Of a stretch of 64,000 nt of DNA, positions 34,444 through 46,233 are shown piece by piece. The notes under the pieces are model-generated. The model ran no database searches, was not told where the DNA came from, and worked only from the letters and a program-made list of their open reading frames with translations. Location of the stretch: contig NC_057789.1 in NCBI RefSeq assembly GCF_014905175.1, positions 22,254,555-22,318,554 on the forward strand. Reading direction: 5' to 3'. The first letter of the stretch is position 1. The number at the start of each line of letters is the position of its first letter. The stretch comes from Aphidius gifuensis (lineage: Eukaryota; Arthropoda; Insecta; Hymenoptera; Braconidae). A program made the position numbers and the translations under genes.

Positions 34444-35620
34444 ATGCCGTTGATTAATGAAAATTGTGTTAATCTCGAAAAACTTCAAGTGAGATTCAAA
34501 CATGTTAAAAATGAACATTTTGAAAATGCATTCTCACATATGTCTTATCTGAAAACTTTAAAAGATTACATATCAATGTGAATCAAGTGTACCAGAAACA
34601 TTTATTGAGTCATTGAAAAATGTTGCTGGTTCTTTGAATCATCTTTTTATTGCAAATTGGGAAATGCTTTTTTCACACTCAATATATATACCAGGCTCAT
34701 TCACTGCTGTAAGTTAAAATTTATAAATTAAAAAAAAAAAAAAAAAAAAAGTTTATATATTCTTGCAAAAAATAATTTTAGTATGTTTTTTTTTTTTTTT
34801 TTTCAGATCTTTGGTGAATTAAACGTTTTAAATCATTTTGAGGTGTTTGGTTACAAAATGGCTTTGTCATCATTACAAGCAGCATCACGTAAAAATAACG
34901 AATACATACTTCAATTTCATTATGATCATTGGAAGTATTGGCGTTCAACCGTAGTGCCAGATATGCCTTTTACACAGTTAAATATAAATAAATTTACACG
35001 CTTGTTGTTTCATCTTCATGTTCTAGCTACAGATGATTTATTGATTAATCTCGCAAATACTGCTGACAACTTAGAAGCTTTAAAAATATTCGGTGATATT
35101 GTAACAGATATTGGTATAATTGCACTTACAAAAATGAAAAAACTAGCAAACTTATTAATTGTCACAAATAATCCAAATGAACTTATCACTGATTCTTCAG
35201 TTGTATTATTTTGAGACATGACCCAATTATGCTTATTAGAAATTAGAATGCTCTAATCTTACTGATTACTCACTCATTCAAGCTGTTGAAAATTCACCAA
35301 GTTTATTTGCTCTTGGTTGTTCTGGTACCAAAATAAGTTATGAGGGTATTAAAAAGATAGGAGAAATAGGGACAGCTCGTAAATCTGAAAAACCTCTATA
35401 TTCGAAAACTTCTCTTGAAAACCATAATGGTATTTTCGACGATCCATTTTATCGATCATCATCTGAATATTCACCTAGGTCCAAGAAAATCAGTTCAAAA
35501 TTCCAGGAACTAAGATTTGGAGAACCATGGATAGGTATATGTATCAAACTCCCTGTTGAAAACATATGTTTTAAGATGACAGTTCGGCAAAAAAAAAACA
35601 AAATTCAGATATACAATTAA
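34444..35620 (+). pseudogene. Broken leucine-rich-repeat (F-box/LRR-like) gene
   Basis: Two exons (34444-34708, donor GTAAGT; then from 34807 after TTTTTTCAG) encode LRR-like phrases: NCVNLEKLQVRFKHV, HMSYLKTLK, SLNHLFIANWEML, FTQLNINKFTRLLFHLHVLA, ADNLEALKIFGDIVTDIGI, MKKLANLLIVTNNP and, after a break, CSNLTDYSLIQAVENSPSLF with ALGCSGTKISYEGIKKIGEI. The first frame is lost at about 34565 (one-base shift) and another stop and shift occur at about 35214-35255. No F-box is present upstream, so the copy is also cut at the 5' end. The alternation of short strands and helices fits F-box/LRR proteins, which select substrates for SCF ubiquitin ligases; this copy looks dead. Confidence 0.6.
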
Positions 35621-36039
35621 CGTTGATGTTTGTTGATAGACGTGCATAACAATGCATTGGATTAATAACGAATAACAGTGCAATATATATCCATGGAGAT
35701 ATTAAAATCAATTCTTTTAATAATTAATATGTTTTTAATTAAAGTAACTGCTGAATTAATAACAGACATATAAGCTGGAATTGAGCAACTTGTAATACAC
35801 TTAGTACACTTAGTTTTAAAAAAAAAAAAAAATTAATAATCAACAGCCAACCAATAATTATTATCAATTAAAATGAATTACAAGTCACTGTTTTTACTGA
35901 AAAACAAATACTCCCTTATTTATTATTTCGGTTAAAATCAACACAAAATATTCCTGGTATGAAAAAATTACTACAGAGAAAAAAAAAAAAATTTATTGCG
36001 TTAATAATTAAATTAAATTCTTTCAATAATAATCATATG

Positions 36040-36392
36040 CCCGGGAAAAAATTAGACGATCGCCAACGATCGTTGAAGATGTCATATTTGTCCACATCTT
36101 TGTCGATCGCCGTCGAACGCTGTCGATCGCTATCGATATACAACAATTTACAGAAAAATAGACAAATTATAATAATTATTAGCTTATGCTGGAGAATTTA
36201 TCATAATTATAATATACTCAGGAATATTTTTTTTTTTTATTTAAATTAAGGCCGTAGAACCATGTTTGTCTATTTTTCTGTAAATTGTTGTACATCGATA
36301 GCGATCGACAACGATCGACAAAGATGTGGACAAATATGACATCTTCAACGATCGCTGACGATCGTTGGCGATCGTCTAACTTTTTCCCGGGA
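36040..36392. mobile_element. Inverted-repeat element with CCCGGGAAAAA ends and long arms
   Basis: Arms of about 100 bp: CCCGGGAAAAAATTAGACGA, TCGCCAACGATCG, GATGTCATATTTGTCCACAT, GATCGCTATCGAT and TTACAGAAAAATAGACAAA, all mirrored at 36265-36392. The middle of about 125 bp is A/T-rich. The arms have an unusual density of CGATCG words. AT may be the flanking duplication, with one extra G at the left. Confidence 0.75.
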
Positions 36393-36397
36393 TACCT

Positions 36398-36615
36398 TTG
36401 AATAAATTTAAATTTAAAAATGGTATCCAGCATATTGAGAATGAAGTTTTAAGACAATGGGAATCAACAAAGCAAATTGTAGTGATAAAAAGAGTTGATG
36501 AAAAGGTATGTTTTGCCGGTGGAGATTTTAAGAAAATCAGTTAACAGTTTTGATCTATCAAAACCAAGTGGTACAGAAATTGTAAGAAATGATTTTCATC
36601 AACTCTATATGTATA
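36398..36615 (+). pseudogene. Relic of an enoyl-CoA hydratase/HIBCH-type gene
   Basis: A short frame reads GIQHIENEVLRQWESTKQIV, VIKRVDEK, then VCFAGGDFKKIS followed by a stop, then SFDLSKPSGTEIVRNDFHQL. In 3-hydroxyisobutyryl-CoA hydrolase the same order occurs: a helix ending in KKWE, a strand with III.G, then FCAGGD. No start, no remaining domain, and a stop after KKIS: a decayed fragment lying next to the element ending at 36392. Confidence 0.5.
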
Positions 36616-37178
36616 TGTATTTATCTTAACATATCATGATTTTTAATCTAAAATAATTAATAACATTCAATTTTCCATTGATTGATAATTTCATGAATTC
36701 TTTCATCGTTGATAAATCCAATTGTTATTTAACAAAAAAAAAATAATTTATAGTCAGTTAAATCATCCTTTAACCATCGCGGTATTATTCTTGATCCAAG
36801 TCTTTTAAGTAATGACTTAAATAATTAAATGACGGTGTTATTTTAAAAAATCTTTGTATAGTTCATAAAGTGTTTCAATTGGATTTTGACGTAAACTAAT
36901 CGACAATTAATAGTTGATGTTCTTAATACGTGGGAGCGCTACAGTCGTTTTCCATTCATTCGATGGCTTGCCTATAGTAAATATTTCAGTTGGAAAAAAA
37001 AAAATAACAAATACAAACAAATATACACAAATGTAAACAAATAGGTATAAATAACATGCTTGATACATACATTGATTGATTCATTGATAATTGATATACA
37101 TCAATATAAATTTACATAGTCTTCTTGAGCATTCAGCATTCTTGAGTGAGCTGAGTCTTCAAGTCAATATCAGTCAAT

Positions 37179-37642
37179 ATGTTGGGCCTATTTCGTTTGC
37201 CAATATTGAAATCTGTTAAAATTGCACAGTGTAAGTATATTAATATTGTCTAGGTTAGTTTTAAAATTTTCAAAAATAATACTTGATAATTGATTAAATA
37301 TTTTAGTTGGTGTTAAAAGTTTTGCACGACTGATTCCAAGAGTACTCAAAAAATCATATGGATCATCCAGATCAAACGGTCAACGGGTTGTTTATGGACT
37401 AAATCAGTCATTCTGGGAATTTAACGAAAGAATCAACCCATGGTTAACAAAGGTAGCATTTCGCGTATCTGTCGTCAGTTACTCATTCTACTTTTTGATA
37501 TATGTAAGTTTTATATTCGTCAACCCTTTTTTTTTTTTAAATAACTGACAATATATTATTAAGTTATTTTTTTTTACAGATCATAATGGCTTTTCAAGAA
37601 AAACCAGCTAAAGAGTATGTTGAAGACATCACATACTCATAA
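37179..37642 (+). CDS. Small (103-residue) single-pass membrane protein, possibly mitochondrial; three exons
   Basis: Exons 37179-37230, 37307-37503 and 37580-37642 have GTAAGT/TTTTAG/TTACAG borders and agreeing phases. AATAAA follows at 37727-37732. The protein starts MLGLFRLPILKSVKIAQFGV and has a basic, amphipathic, acid-free N-terminus of about 45 residues (..ARLIPRVLKKSYGSSRSN) like a mitochondrial presequence. Then come GLNQSFWEFNERINPWLTK, one hydrophobic span (RVSVVSYSFYFLIYIIM) and a short tail ending EDITYS. This layout resembles small accessory subunits of respiratory complexes, but I cannot name one. A compact promoter region precedes it (about 36910-37178). Confidence 0.7.
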
Positions 37643-40600
37643 ACATCAGTTTATCCAAATATGTTAACTATTATTACTTAAGTTGTTGAAATTTTGTAAC
37701 TTTTAGTTTATAAAAACAGTTTAATTAATAAATGTATATTTTCAATTTTCATTCTTGCTTATAAATTATTCATTGTCATTTAAATTATGGTTAATTTTTC
37801 ATTAAAAAAATAATATATTATAATGAAATTTTCATTTTATTTTATTGAGCGAGTTACATTTACTTGAGTACCTTGAAATGTTTGTTATGTATCATCAAAA
37901 GTTGTTAGATTTTCAGTTGAAATTGTTGAGATACAAAATTGTAAAATAGTTCTTAATTTAAATTTGAATCGAACATTATTATTTACATATATGAAAAATG
38001 AGTATAATTTCGTGATCGTATTGAAAAAAAAAATATATATCACTATTTTATTAAGACGTGAACGATCATGCACGTATATGGGATTAATAATTTGTTAAAA
38101 TTTATTTTTCAAAAATATTAAATTTCAATTGATAAATTATATATATGCTCCATTTATAAAATTCATCAATTAATAAAATAATATAATATTATGAATAATC
38201 TATCCAACGAAAATAAATAAATAACACACTTTATTGCAAAAAAAATTATTTTTTCTAGATATAAAAAACCGAAAAAAAGTCAAACAAAAAAATGAAATTC
38301 AACCAACAATCATTGATCGTGACGATGATGCTGTTGCCACTAATAATAATAATAGTAATAAAAATAATTATAATAATAAAAAGAGTGAAATTCAATAATT
38401 GTTAGCTGCTGGCATATTATAGGAGAATAATTTTATTAATATTTAGAAGGAAGGAGAATTATTACTTAAGGATATTACGATAGATGAAAATCATATGAAG
38501 GAAAATTAGGTAGGAGATTTATGTAGATGTTAATGTGATTGAGTTTATTTTTCATGAAATACTTTGGACCCGAACCTTTCTCCTTACCGGAATAATTAAT
38601 TTTAGGAAAATATTTATTACATGAGAAAAACAAATGAAACTGGGATTAGTTATCTTTCCAATTATTATTATTTTTTTTTTTCATTTTTTAATCATTCTAC
38701 AATATAACAACACGCTTTTTTTTTCATTTTCTTTTTTTGTTTTCTGTTCAATATTCAATTTTCACATTTTGTTAATTTTTTTTTTTTATTACAAAGTTCA
38801 TTTATATAACTTTTTTTCCAGCTATTTGAACGTCATTTAAAGTACGAATCAATGATATTTTCTATTTACATTCTACCACCCACAAACAACTCCAAAATAT
38901 ATATAAAATAAAATAATAATAAACATAAACATAAAAATGTATCTATATAAAAAAAATTTTTTGTATAATTGTCATTGTGATTGATTGAAAAATCTATTTT
39001 TATCGTCTCGTTATCTATTTTTTAAGTGCGCTGAAAAATCTACTTAATGGGAAATATACTACTATCGTAATAGTCATCACGGCTGGACATAAATAATTTT
39101 TGCCTTTTTTTAAATCGATTTAGTTTAATTTTTAATACATTGGAAGACCTGTAAACGCTGTGATAGTTACAATCGCTTTTCTACTTATATATTTAATTTT
39201 TTATGATATTTTACATTAATTTTTATCACTAAATATCGACTTTAAAAACAATTTTAAATTACTGCTATATAATTTTTTTAAGAACATTAATCAACAAACA
39301 AATGCATCTCGTACAATTTAAATTATTTGAAAAACTTTAAAACTTGTCGGTGTTATTTAAAAAGAATCATATTTAACAAGAAAATAAATTTACATAAATT
39401 AGAACATAAATTTTTTTTATTAAATGTAGCATTATATTTATTGGTGTTTATTATATTCCTGATTTTTAGATAGTCTAAAATATAGATTATTAAAAAATAT
39501 ACATATAAGTGCTTTTATTTGTTGATGATAATAAATTTTCATAAAATAATTACCCAACAAATAAAGTAAAAAAGTCGATTATTAAAATGATTAAATTCAA
39601 GGTAAAATATTTGATATATGTATATAATATATTTCTCTATTAAATTTTTTCTTTTTATTTTTTCTAATGATTTACTTAATTAATGACAATTATTGTGAGC
39701 GATATTTGGTACTGATTTATGTCATGACCTAGGCAACTATTACGAAATTCATTTTTACTACTTATTAATTGATTTTTTTATTTTTTATAAAATTCGTTTA
39801 ATCATCGAGCACCATTTTTATTTTTATTATTATTTGATTTATATCGAAATTAAGAACGAGCATAATAACTTTAATTTCTAAATTTTATTACTTTTGTTTT
39901 TGCTCATCTAATATATCTTTTTTTTTTTTTGTATTTGTTTAGGCCTAGAACTATTAGTCATTATAAAAAAATTATAATAAATAAACAAGTAAGACTAAAT
40001 AATAACATTTAGAGAGAAAAATTATTTTAAATTCTTTCGAAATTTATAAAATGCATTTGAATTATAAAAAAACTAATAATGATACTGTTAACAATGATAT
40101 TAAAAAAAAAAAAAATTGAATAAATAAATAAATAAATTTGATCATAATTATGAAATTGAAATTGAACAACTACTAATGAATTCTATTGATTAATTAATTT
40201 AAAAGAGTCACACCCAATTCGAGTTTATGAAGGGATGGATATCTCATTTAAAATCAGCAATTCGGTGACTCCACTCGTCGATGCGTCATTCACCTAATTT
40301 TAATATACTTTATCATTTTACTGTTTCAATTGTTTTTTTTATGCATTGTTTATTATTATTACTTTTTTTATTTTAAAAAAAAAACCCACTTATTATTGTA
40401 TTTTTATTTGCTATCATCACGTGACAATTAACACTAAAATAATTCGAATTTTCGTGGACGTTTCAACGGTTATTTATGAGTAGAGTCTGATTTTATCACC
40501 GAAAAAAAATTTTTTTTTCTATTTGAATTTTGAACGCTACAGATCTTCCATTTATTTATTCAACAAATTTTTTTTATTATTATTACTTTTCCTAATGATG

Positions 40601-41456
40601 ACAATCTCTTTGCTGATAACAATATTGTTATCAATTTATTATTATTATTTTTTTTTATTAACTACATTTAATTTTTTGTCATCTTGAAATTGTTTTTTGT
40701 TTTTTCTTTATTTTTAAATTGTAAAATTTTTAATCGACAAGTACAATTTCAAGTGACATTAATTTTTTTATTTAAAAAATTTTTTTTAATTTCTATTTTG
40801 CATTTTTTGTTATTATCTTTTTCAATTAAATCTCTTTTGATTGATATTCAGTCTACTATCTAATATTTGGACGAAGTGCAAGGATGGGACTGCGTGCTTT
40901 TGCATTTTTTAAGTTTTCACTAAATTCAGCGTGCTTTTAAAAATGCATATGAAATATTTTCTAAAATCAATTTTTTTTTTTTAAATAAATTTAATTTCTA
41001 ATCATCAAGATTATTTTTGATATAAAAAAAAAAACAACACAATTAAAAAACTTGTAAACGTTGCACTTTTTCAATAGAAATAATATATAATAAAAATTAA
41101 AATTAAAAAAACAATATAATAATCGAATAATAAAAATTTTTTTTTACAATATTCTCACGTAAATAAGAGATTAACGAGTTTTATCATTGTTCTTTATTAT
41201 TTGTTAGAAAAAAAAAAAAAAAAAAATAGAATAAAATGATTTCAATGACACTCGTGAGAATGAATGGAACATTATTTTGCATTGTATCCGGCGTTTCAGC
41301 TTTCTTTCTCTTTTTCACTTGTTTCCCAGCTGAGCTCAATTTAAATTTGTTCAATATATATGTATATATATATTTTTATTATTACCACTAAAGTAATTCA
41401 TCTATTTTTTATTTATTTATTTATTATTTTCTTTTTAAACGTTGTTACGCTCGACC
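37643..41456. other. Long A/T-rich interval; likely CDK14 3' UTR in its right part
   Basis: No gene recognised. A short open stretch after TTTTTTCTAG at 38259 encodes a poly-Asn peptide but has no partner exon. About 40200-40300 is less AT-rich and could be conserved 3' UTR of the minus-strand kinase ending at 41457. The remainder is homopolymer-rich. Confidence 0.35.
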
Positions 41457-44400
41457 TCAGGTCTTGAGTGTTGTGTGACGTGAATCTGCGAATGTCTGTC
41501 GAGATTCAGTGAACAGGAATATTCCTTCGACCGTAAATATCGATACCTCTGTAAATGAAAAATTAATAAATATAAATTACGGAAGTAAATAAATTTGAAT
41601 TAATTAAAGAATCATTTTTTTTTTTTAATATTATTTATAAATAAAATTAAAAAAAACATAATATATATCACAAAAAATGATAATTTTTATATATTTTTAT
41701 TCATTTAAATAAATAAATTATGAATTGTCTAAAGAAATTAATTAATAATAAAAAAGTATTTTACTTTTAATATAATGTTACCGAAAAAAAAAAATATTTA
41801 TATAGGTAATAATAAAATAGGTATAATTTACTTGATGTTATTTATGATTTAATAAAATAGCTTTTTTTTTCATTTTTCAAGGAATTTACGATTGACGAAA
41901 ATCTAATAAAATGAAAATTGAAAAATTCTGAAACATATGTTTAGAGTAATAAAATTTTTACAACTAAAAAATAAACTTTTTTTTACTCACCATCAGGTAG
42001 TTCATAAAGTTTTTTAGGTAATGTTGAAAAATATGAATGTTTCAATGCTTCTTCAGCATCAATTCTATTATCAGGATTAAGTTGAAGTAATGCACAAGCC
42101 ATACTATCACCCTCAGCAATATCATATAATCTTGGAAATGATAAGCCTAATTTTTTCATTGGATATAATGCAAAACGATGTGGTTTATAGCCAGGTAATC
42201 TTGTTACACCAGGCCATGTATCATCAGTTGGTGTACCTAATATTTTAAATATTTTATCAAGTTGATCATATGTACAACGTACACCTGGAAATGTTGGTAC
42301 ACCAGTTAACATTTCAACAAATATACAACCAACACCCCACATATCAAGTGATGTTGAATATTCAGTTGAACCAAGTAATACATCTGGTGGTCTATACCAT
42401 AATGTTACAACTTCATGTGAATACGTATGTGATGGTACTGATTTTGCTCTTGCTAAACCAAAATCAGCTAATTTTAATTCGCCTAATTCACTAATTAAAA
42501 GATTTTGTGGTTTAACATCACGATGAAGAACTTTTCTGTAATTAAACAAAAAAATAATAAAAATAAGTAGAATAAAATATAATCTGGGTTAATTATTAAA
42601 ATATATAAAAGACATTTTTAAATACAAAAGAATATATACATATATATCTGCACAATATACATTTATACCATTTGTATAATGAAGAATAATATTTTGAGTT
42701 TTAAGATAATGAATTCTATAGTAATAAATGTTTATTTTATTTATTTTTTTTACCTGCGATGGCAGTAGGCCAGTCCTCGTAATAATTGAAATAAAAATAA
42801 TTTAACATTTCTTGGATCCAAACCACCTCCACCACTTCCATATCTTTCCATATATTGTGAAAGATCAGTATGAACAAATTCAAATACAAATGTCAATGTT
42901 TCACGTGTATGTATAATGTCATGTAATGTTACAATATTACTGTGTTTTAATTCTTTCAATAAACTTGCTTCACGTATGGCAGTAAATGGTGCACCTTCTT
43001 CTTCTTGTAATCTTATTTCTTTTAGTGCAACAATTTGTTCAGCAAGATGACTGTAACCTTTGAACACAGTGGCATATGAACCTTCACCTAATTGTTCCAA
43101 TTTAATATATCCCTCGGATTTACCAAACGGTGAATCACCCTGTTAAAATAAATTATATTTTATATTTATTAATAATAATATTATAATTATATACATGTAT
43201 TTATAATTTATAAATATATTTGAATAAGTAGAAATATAAATTTGTAATTTTTTTTCATTTTCTAAATAGCTTTTGATAAAACTTGATGGACATTTTTTAT
43301 TCAAAGAAAATCTAAAGAGATCATATCCTCAGTATGTTGTAAATTTGCAGTATTTATTTATTCCTTTTTTCTCATTAAAAGTATCTCAAGTTTTAGATAA
43401 TTCACGAGTGATATCTCTGCCCGGAAAGAGCATTAAAAAAACATCAAATGAGTCAAATGTATATCCTGTATTTATATAATAATCTTTATAAACTTGAAAG
43501 AAACAAAAATAATAATAATAAATAAAAAAATACATGTATATTTACCATCAGTAGCAAATTTAAATATTATGAATGGAATATTTATAAAAAATTTTTTTTT
43601 TATTTTAATTTTTATGATATCTTTTAATTACAAATATTCTGATAAGAAATTAAAATAACATGAATGATATTTTCTTGGTAAAAAAAGCAATAATAATAAT
43701 AATTGATAATAAAAATTTAAAAAATTAAATGAACCTAATTAAAATATGTATTTTTTAATTAATTTCTAGGATAAATAAAATGAGTAATCAATAGCTCAAG
43801 ATGAATAGATTATTTACTGAATCAGCTATTTTTTTTAGAGGTCATTAGAATTGTTAGAAAATAAACCGGAGGTAATCAATGATTATGTAAATATACAAAA
43901 GTAATATAAATTAAAACCATTTAATTGTTGTTATTTCTAGAAACTACTTTGTTTTAATGTTTTTTTTTTTTTTTTTTTAAATAATAATACTGTTGTAAAT
44001 AAGAATATATATGTTTTTTTGTTCATTTTTAATTACCCCAAATGCAGAAAATCTTTTAGTTCTTCTTGGTGCTGGATCTGGTCCAAGAAAAACTTCTGAT
44101 TTTGGTCTTGGTGGTCTACGTGGCCGTAGTATAACTCTTGCTTCTTCTCTAATATCATCATCAAGTAATTTTGAATCACTTGATACTGATAATTGTCGAT
44201 GTACTCTGTCATGATCACCAACACCGGCCCAGTCTGAGACATGTGATATAGATGTTGATGTTATCGATTTTGCTAAGGAATTATTTTTAAAAAATGTGTC
44301 ATGAAAAAAATAACATTGATAAACTTATTTCAATTAAATAAAAGAAAACAAATGTATGAATTTAAAAAACAAAAAAAAAAAATAAATAATAATCAATAAG

Positions 44401-46233
44401 TGATAAATAAATAAATAAAAAAAGAATCAAATGTAGTGTGAACAAAATAATATTATCTGAATCATTTAATTCTTGGAAATTTACACTCACCGTATCGTCT
44501 ATCTTTATCTACAGGTAAATTGCCATTTCTTTCTAAACGATCGAGAAACTCCTCGGAAAAACCATTGTATGGTAAGGGTCCTCGATTAGCAACATCTTCA
44601 GCTTCTTCTTTTGAAATGGCTTATTTAAAAAAAATAACAAAAACAAATTAATATTTTAATAATTTATACATTTAATACTTTTATCAAATAAAATATTAAT
44701 AAATTAATTAATTTATTAGATACTTACAAAGTCGTCCAAAACTATGACTAAGACGTTTTTTTAATTTTTGAACTCTGCTTAATGCACCACCTTTTTTTTC
44801 TCTCATCGTCACAGTACCTGAATCATAAAAAAAAAACCATTATTAATCATTGAAATATTTTTAAACAATAACAGTCATTAATGAGTCAATAGTATCAACA
44901 ATAAAACTATTGCTAATGTATTAATTAATTTAATTTTTTTAATATTAATTTTTGAAATAAACTCGCTATTCAATTGACAGTCAAGAACACACACATATCT
45001 TGCTGACATCATCAATTTCCTCAGACATTCACAGACAACAACTTATTAATAATTTAACCACATTCAAGTTTTACATTGTATATATCAATTGTCGTTTTCA
45101 TATCCCTTTTGATTAAATAGAATTTAAAAAATAAAATAAATAATTACAAAGAAAATGAAAATATAAATTATTCTCACATGCCGAAAAAAAAAAACATTTT
45201 TTTTTTTTTTTTTTTAAATGACAACAAAGTGTGTCAACAATTGAGACAAGTAAAAAAAAAAAATAATGAAAAATATGAAAAGAATAATAATTGCCAAAGT
45301 GAATGAAATGTCAGTGAAAAAAAAAAAAAAAATCTATAAAAAATACCATTTGAAAAATTGTCAGAACAATGAGTCAGTAAACAACAAAAGCCACTGTGTA
45401 GAGAAAAAAAAATAATGATAATAAATATATACAAAAATAAATATTAAAAATAAAAAAGTTATTGTCAAGTATAAAATGAGGATTGAAAATGTCGAGCGGG
45501 GGTTTCTTTGGCTTTTTGTTATAAATAAAAAAGTGACCCTTTTCCCTCTCATTTTTCTCATACTACCCTTCATTAGCCACTCCATTTTTTTTTTTTTATA
45601 CTCTCCATGAACTTTCGGACAATTCTACCTCTTCAAACACGCACATACACTTGACACACTGTATATACAACCCCTTTATTTTATTTATCCCTTTCACCCC
45701 CTGCCGTTTTCTCAACAACATTATCCATATTTTTATTTTAACTCTGTCACTCAAGTGTCAAAATATAACAAGAATATTTTTTTCTAATATTTTTTATAAG
45801 TTGAAGCTTGAAGCTTGTTAATACTTACAAATAAAAAAAAAAAACAATTGTTTTCAAATGGAAATAATATGTTTATTTTTTTTTTCAATTATACTCAAAT
45901 GTATTGTAAATTAAAATTTACAAATTTATAAATATCATTACTCAAAGGTTTAATAATTCATTCATGCTAGAAGAAAAAAAAATAAATAATTAATAACTAA
46001 ATGCAAAAGTCTCTGAGGGAAAATAATAACTTTTTTCATCAATAAATAAAAATTTAAGTAATTAATTTTTTTTTTGGAGTATATTAACACTTTGCATTGT
46101 TATTGTTTTTTAATTATTTTTGTTTTTTCAATTGAAATAATTAATTGATAAATATTTGAAAAAGTTATTGGATGTTAAACTTACCACCCTCTTTGCTCTT
46201 GGATGCCGTTGAGCTCTTGTCCTGACAGTACAT
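41457..46233 (-). CDS. CDK14: CDK14/Eip63E (PFTAIRE) cyclin-dependent kinase, seven coding exons
   Basis: Minus-strand exons 46233-46185, 44817-44728, 44619-44491, 44272-44037, 43139-42754, 42535-41991 and 41548-41457 join in phase to 508 residues. The N-terminal 170 residues are basic and Ser-rich ([74 protein letters not shown]). The kinase domain has [20 protein letters not shown], the diagnostic PFTAIRE helix, [31 protein letters not shown] and a CDK C-lobe; the tail carries SIFTV as in mammalian CDK14. Kinases of this type bind cyclin Y at the plasma membrane and phosphorylate the Wnt co-receptor LRP6; the fly orthologue is Eip63E (both by homology). Long first introns could hide alternative promoters. 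The final 30 residues depend on an exon judged by splice signals and SIFTV. Confidence 0.93.

Noticed and set aside
36640..36920. Coding-like words on the minus strand (IPRWLKDDLTDYK) resembling the C-terminal PKW region of HIBCH
   Set aside because: Opposite strand to the FAGGD relic, several stops around it, and the match is too short to trust.
38259..38398. Short plus-strand frame after TTTTTTCTAG encoding a Lys/Asn-rich peptide that ends at TAA
   Set aside because: Low-complexity AAT/AAA codons arise easily in this DNA; no donor partner or conserved residue supports it as an exon.
43273..43479. 68-codon plus-strand frame within a CDK14 intron
   Set aside because: No splice sites, no resemblance to a protein; expected by chance.
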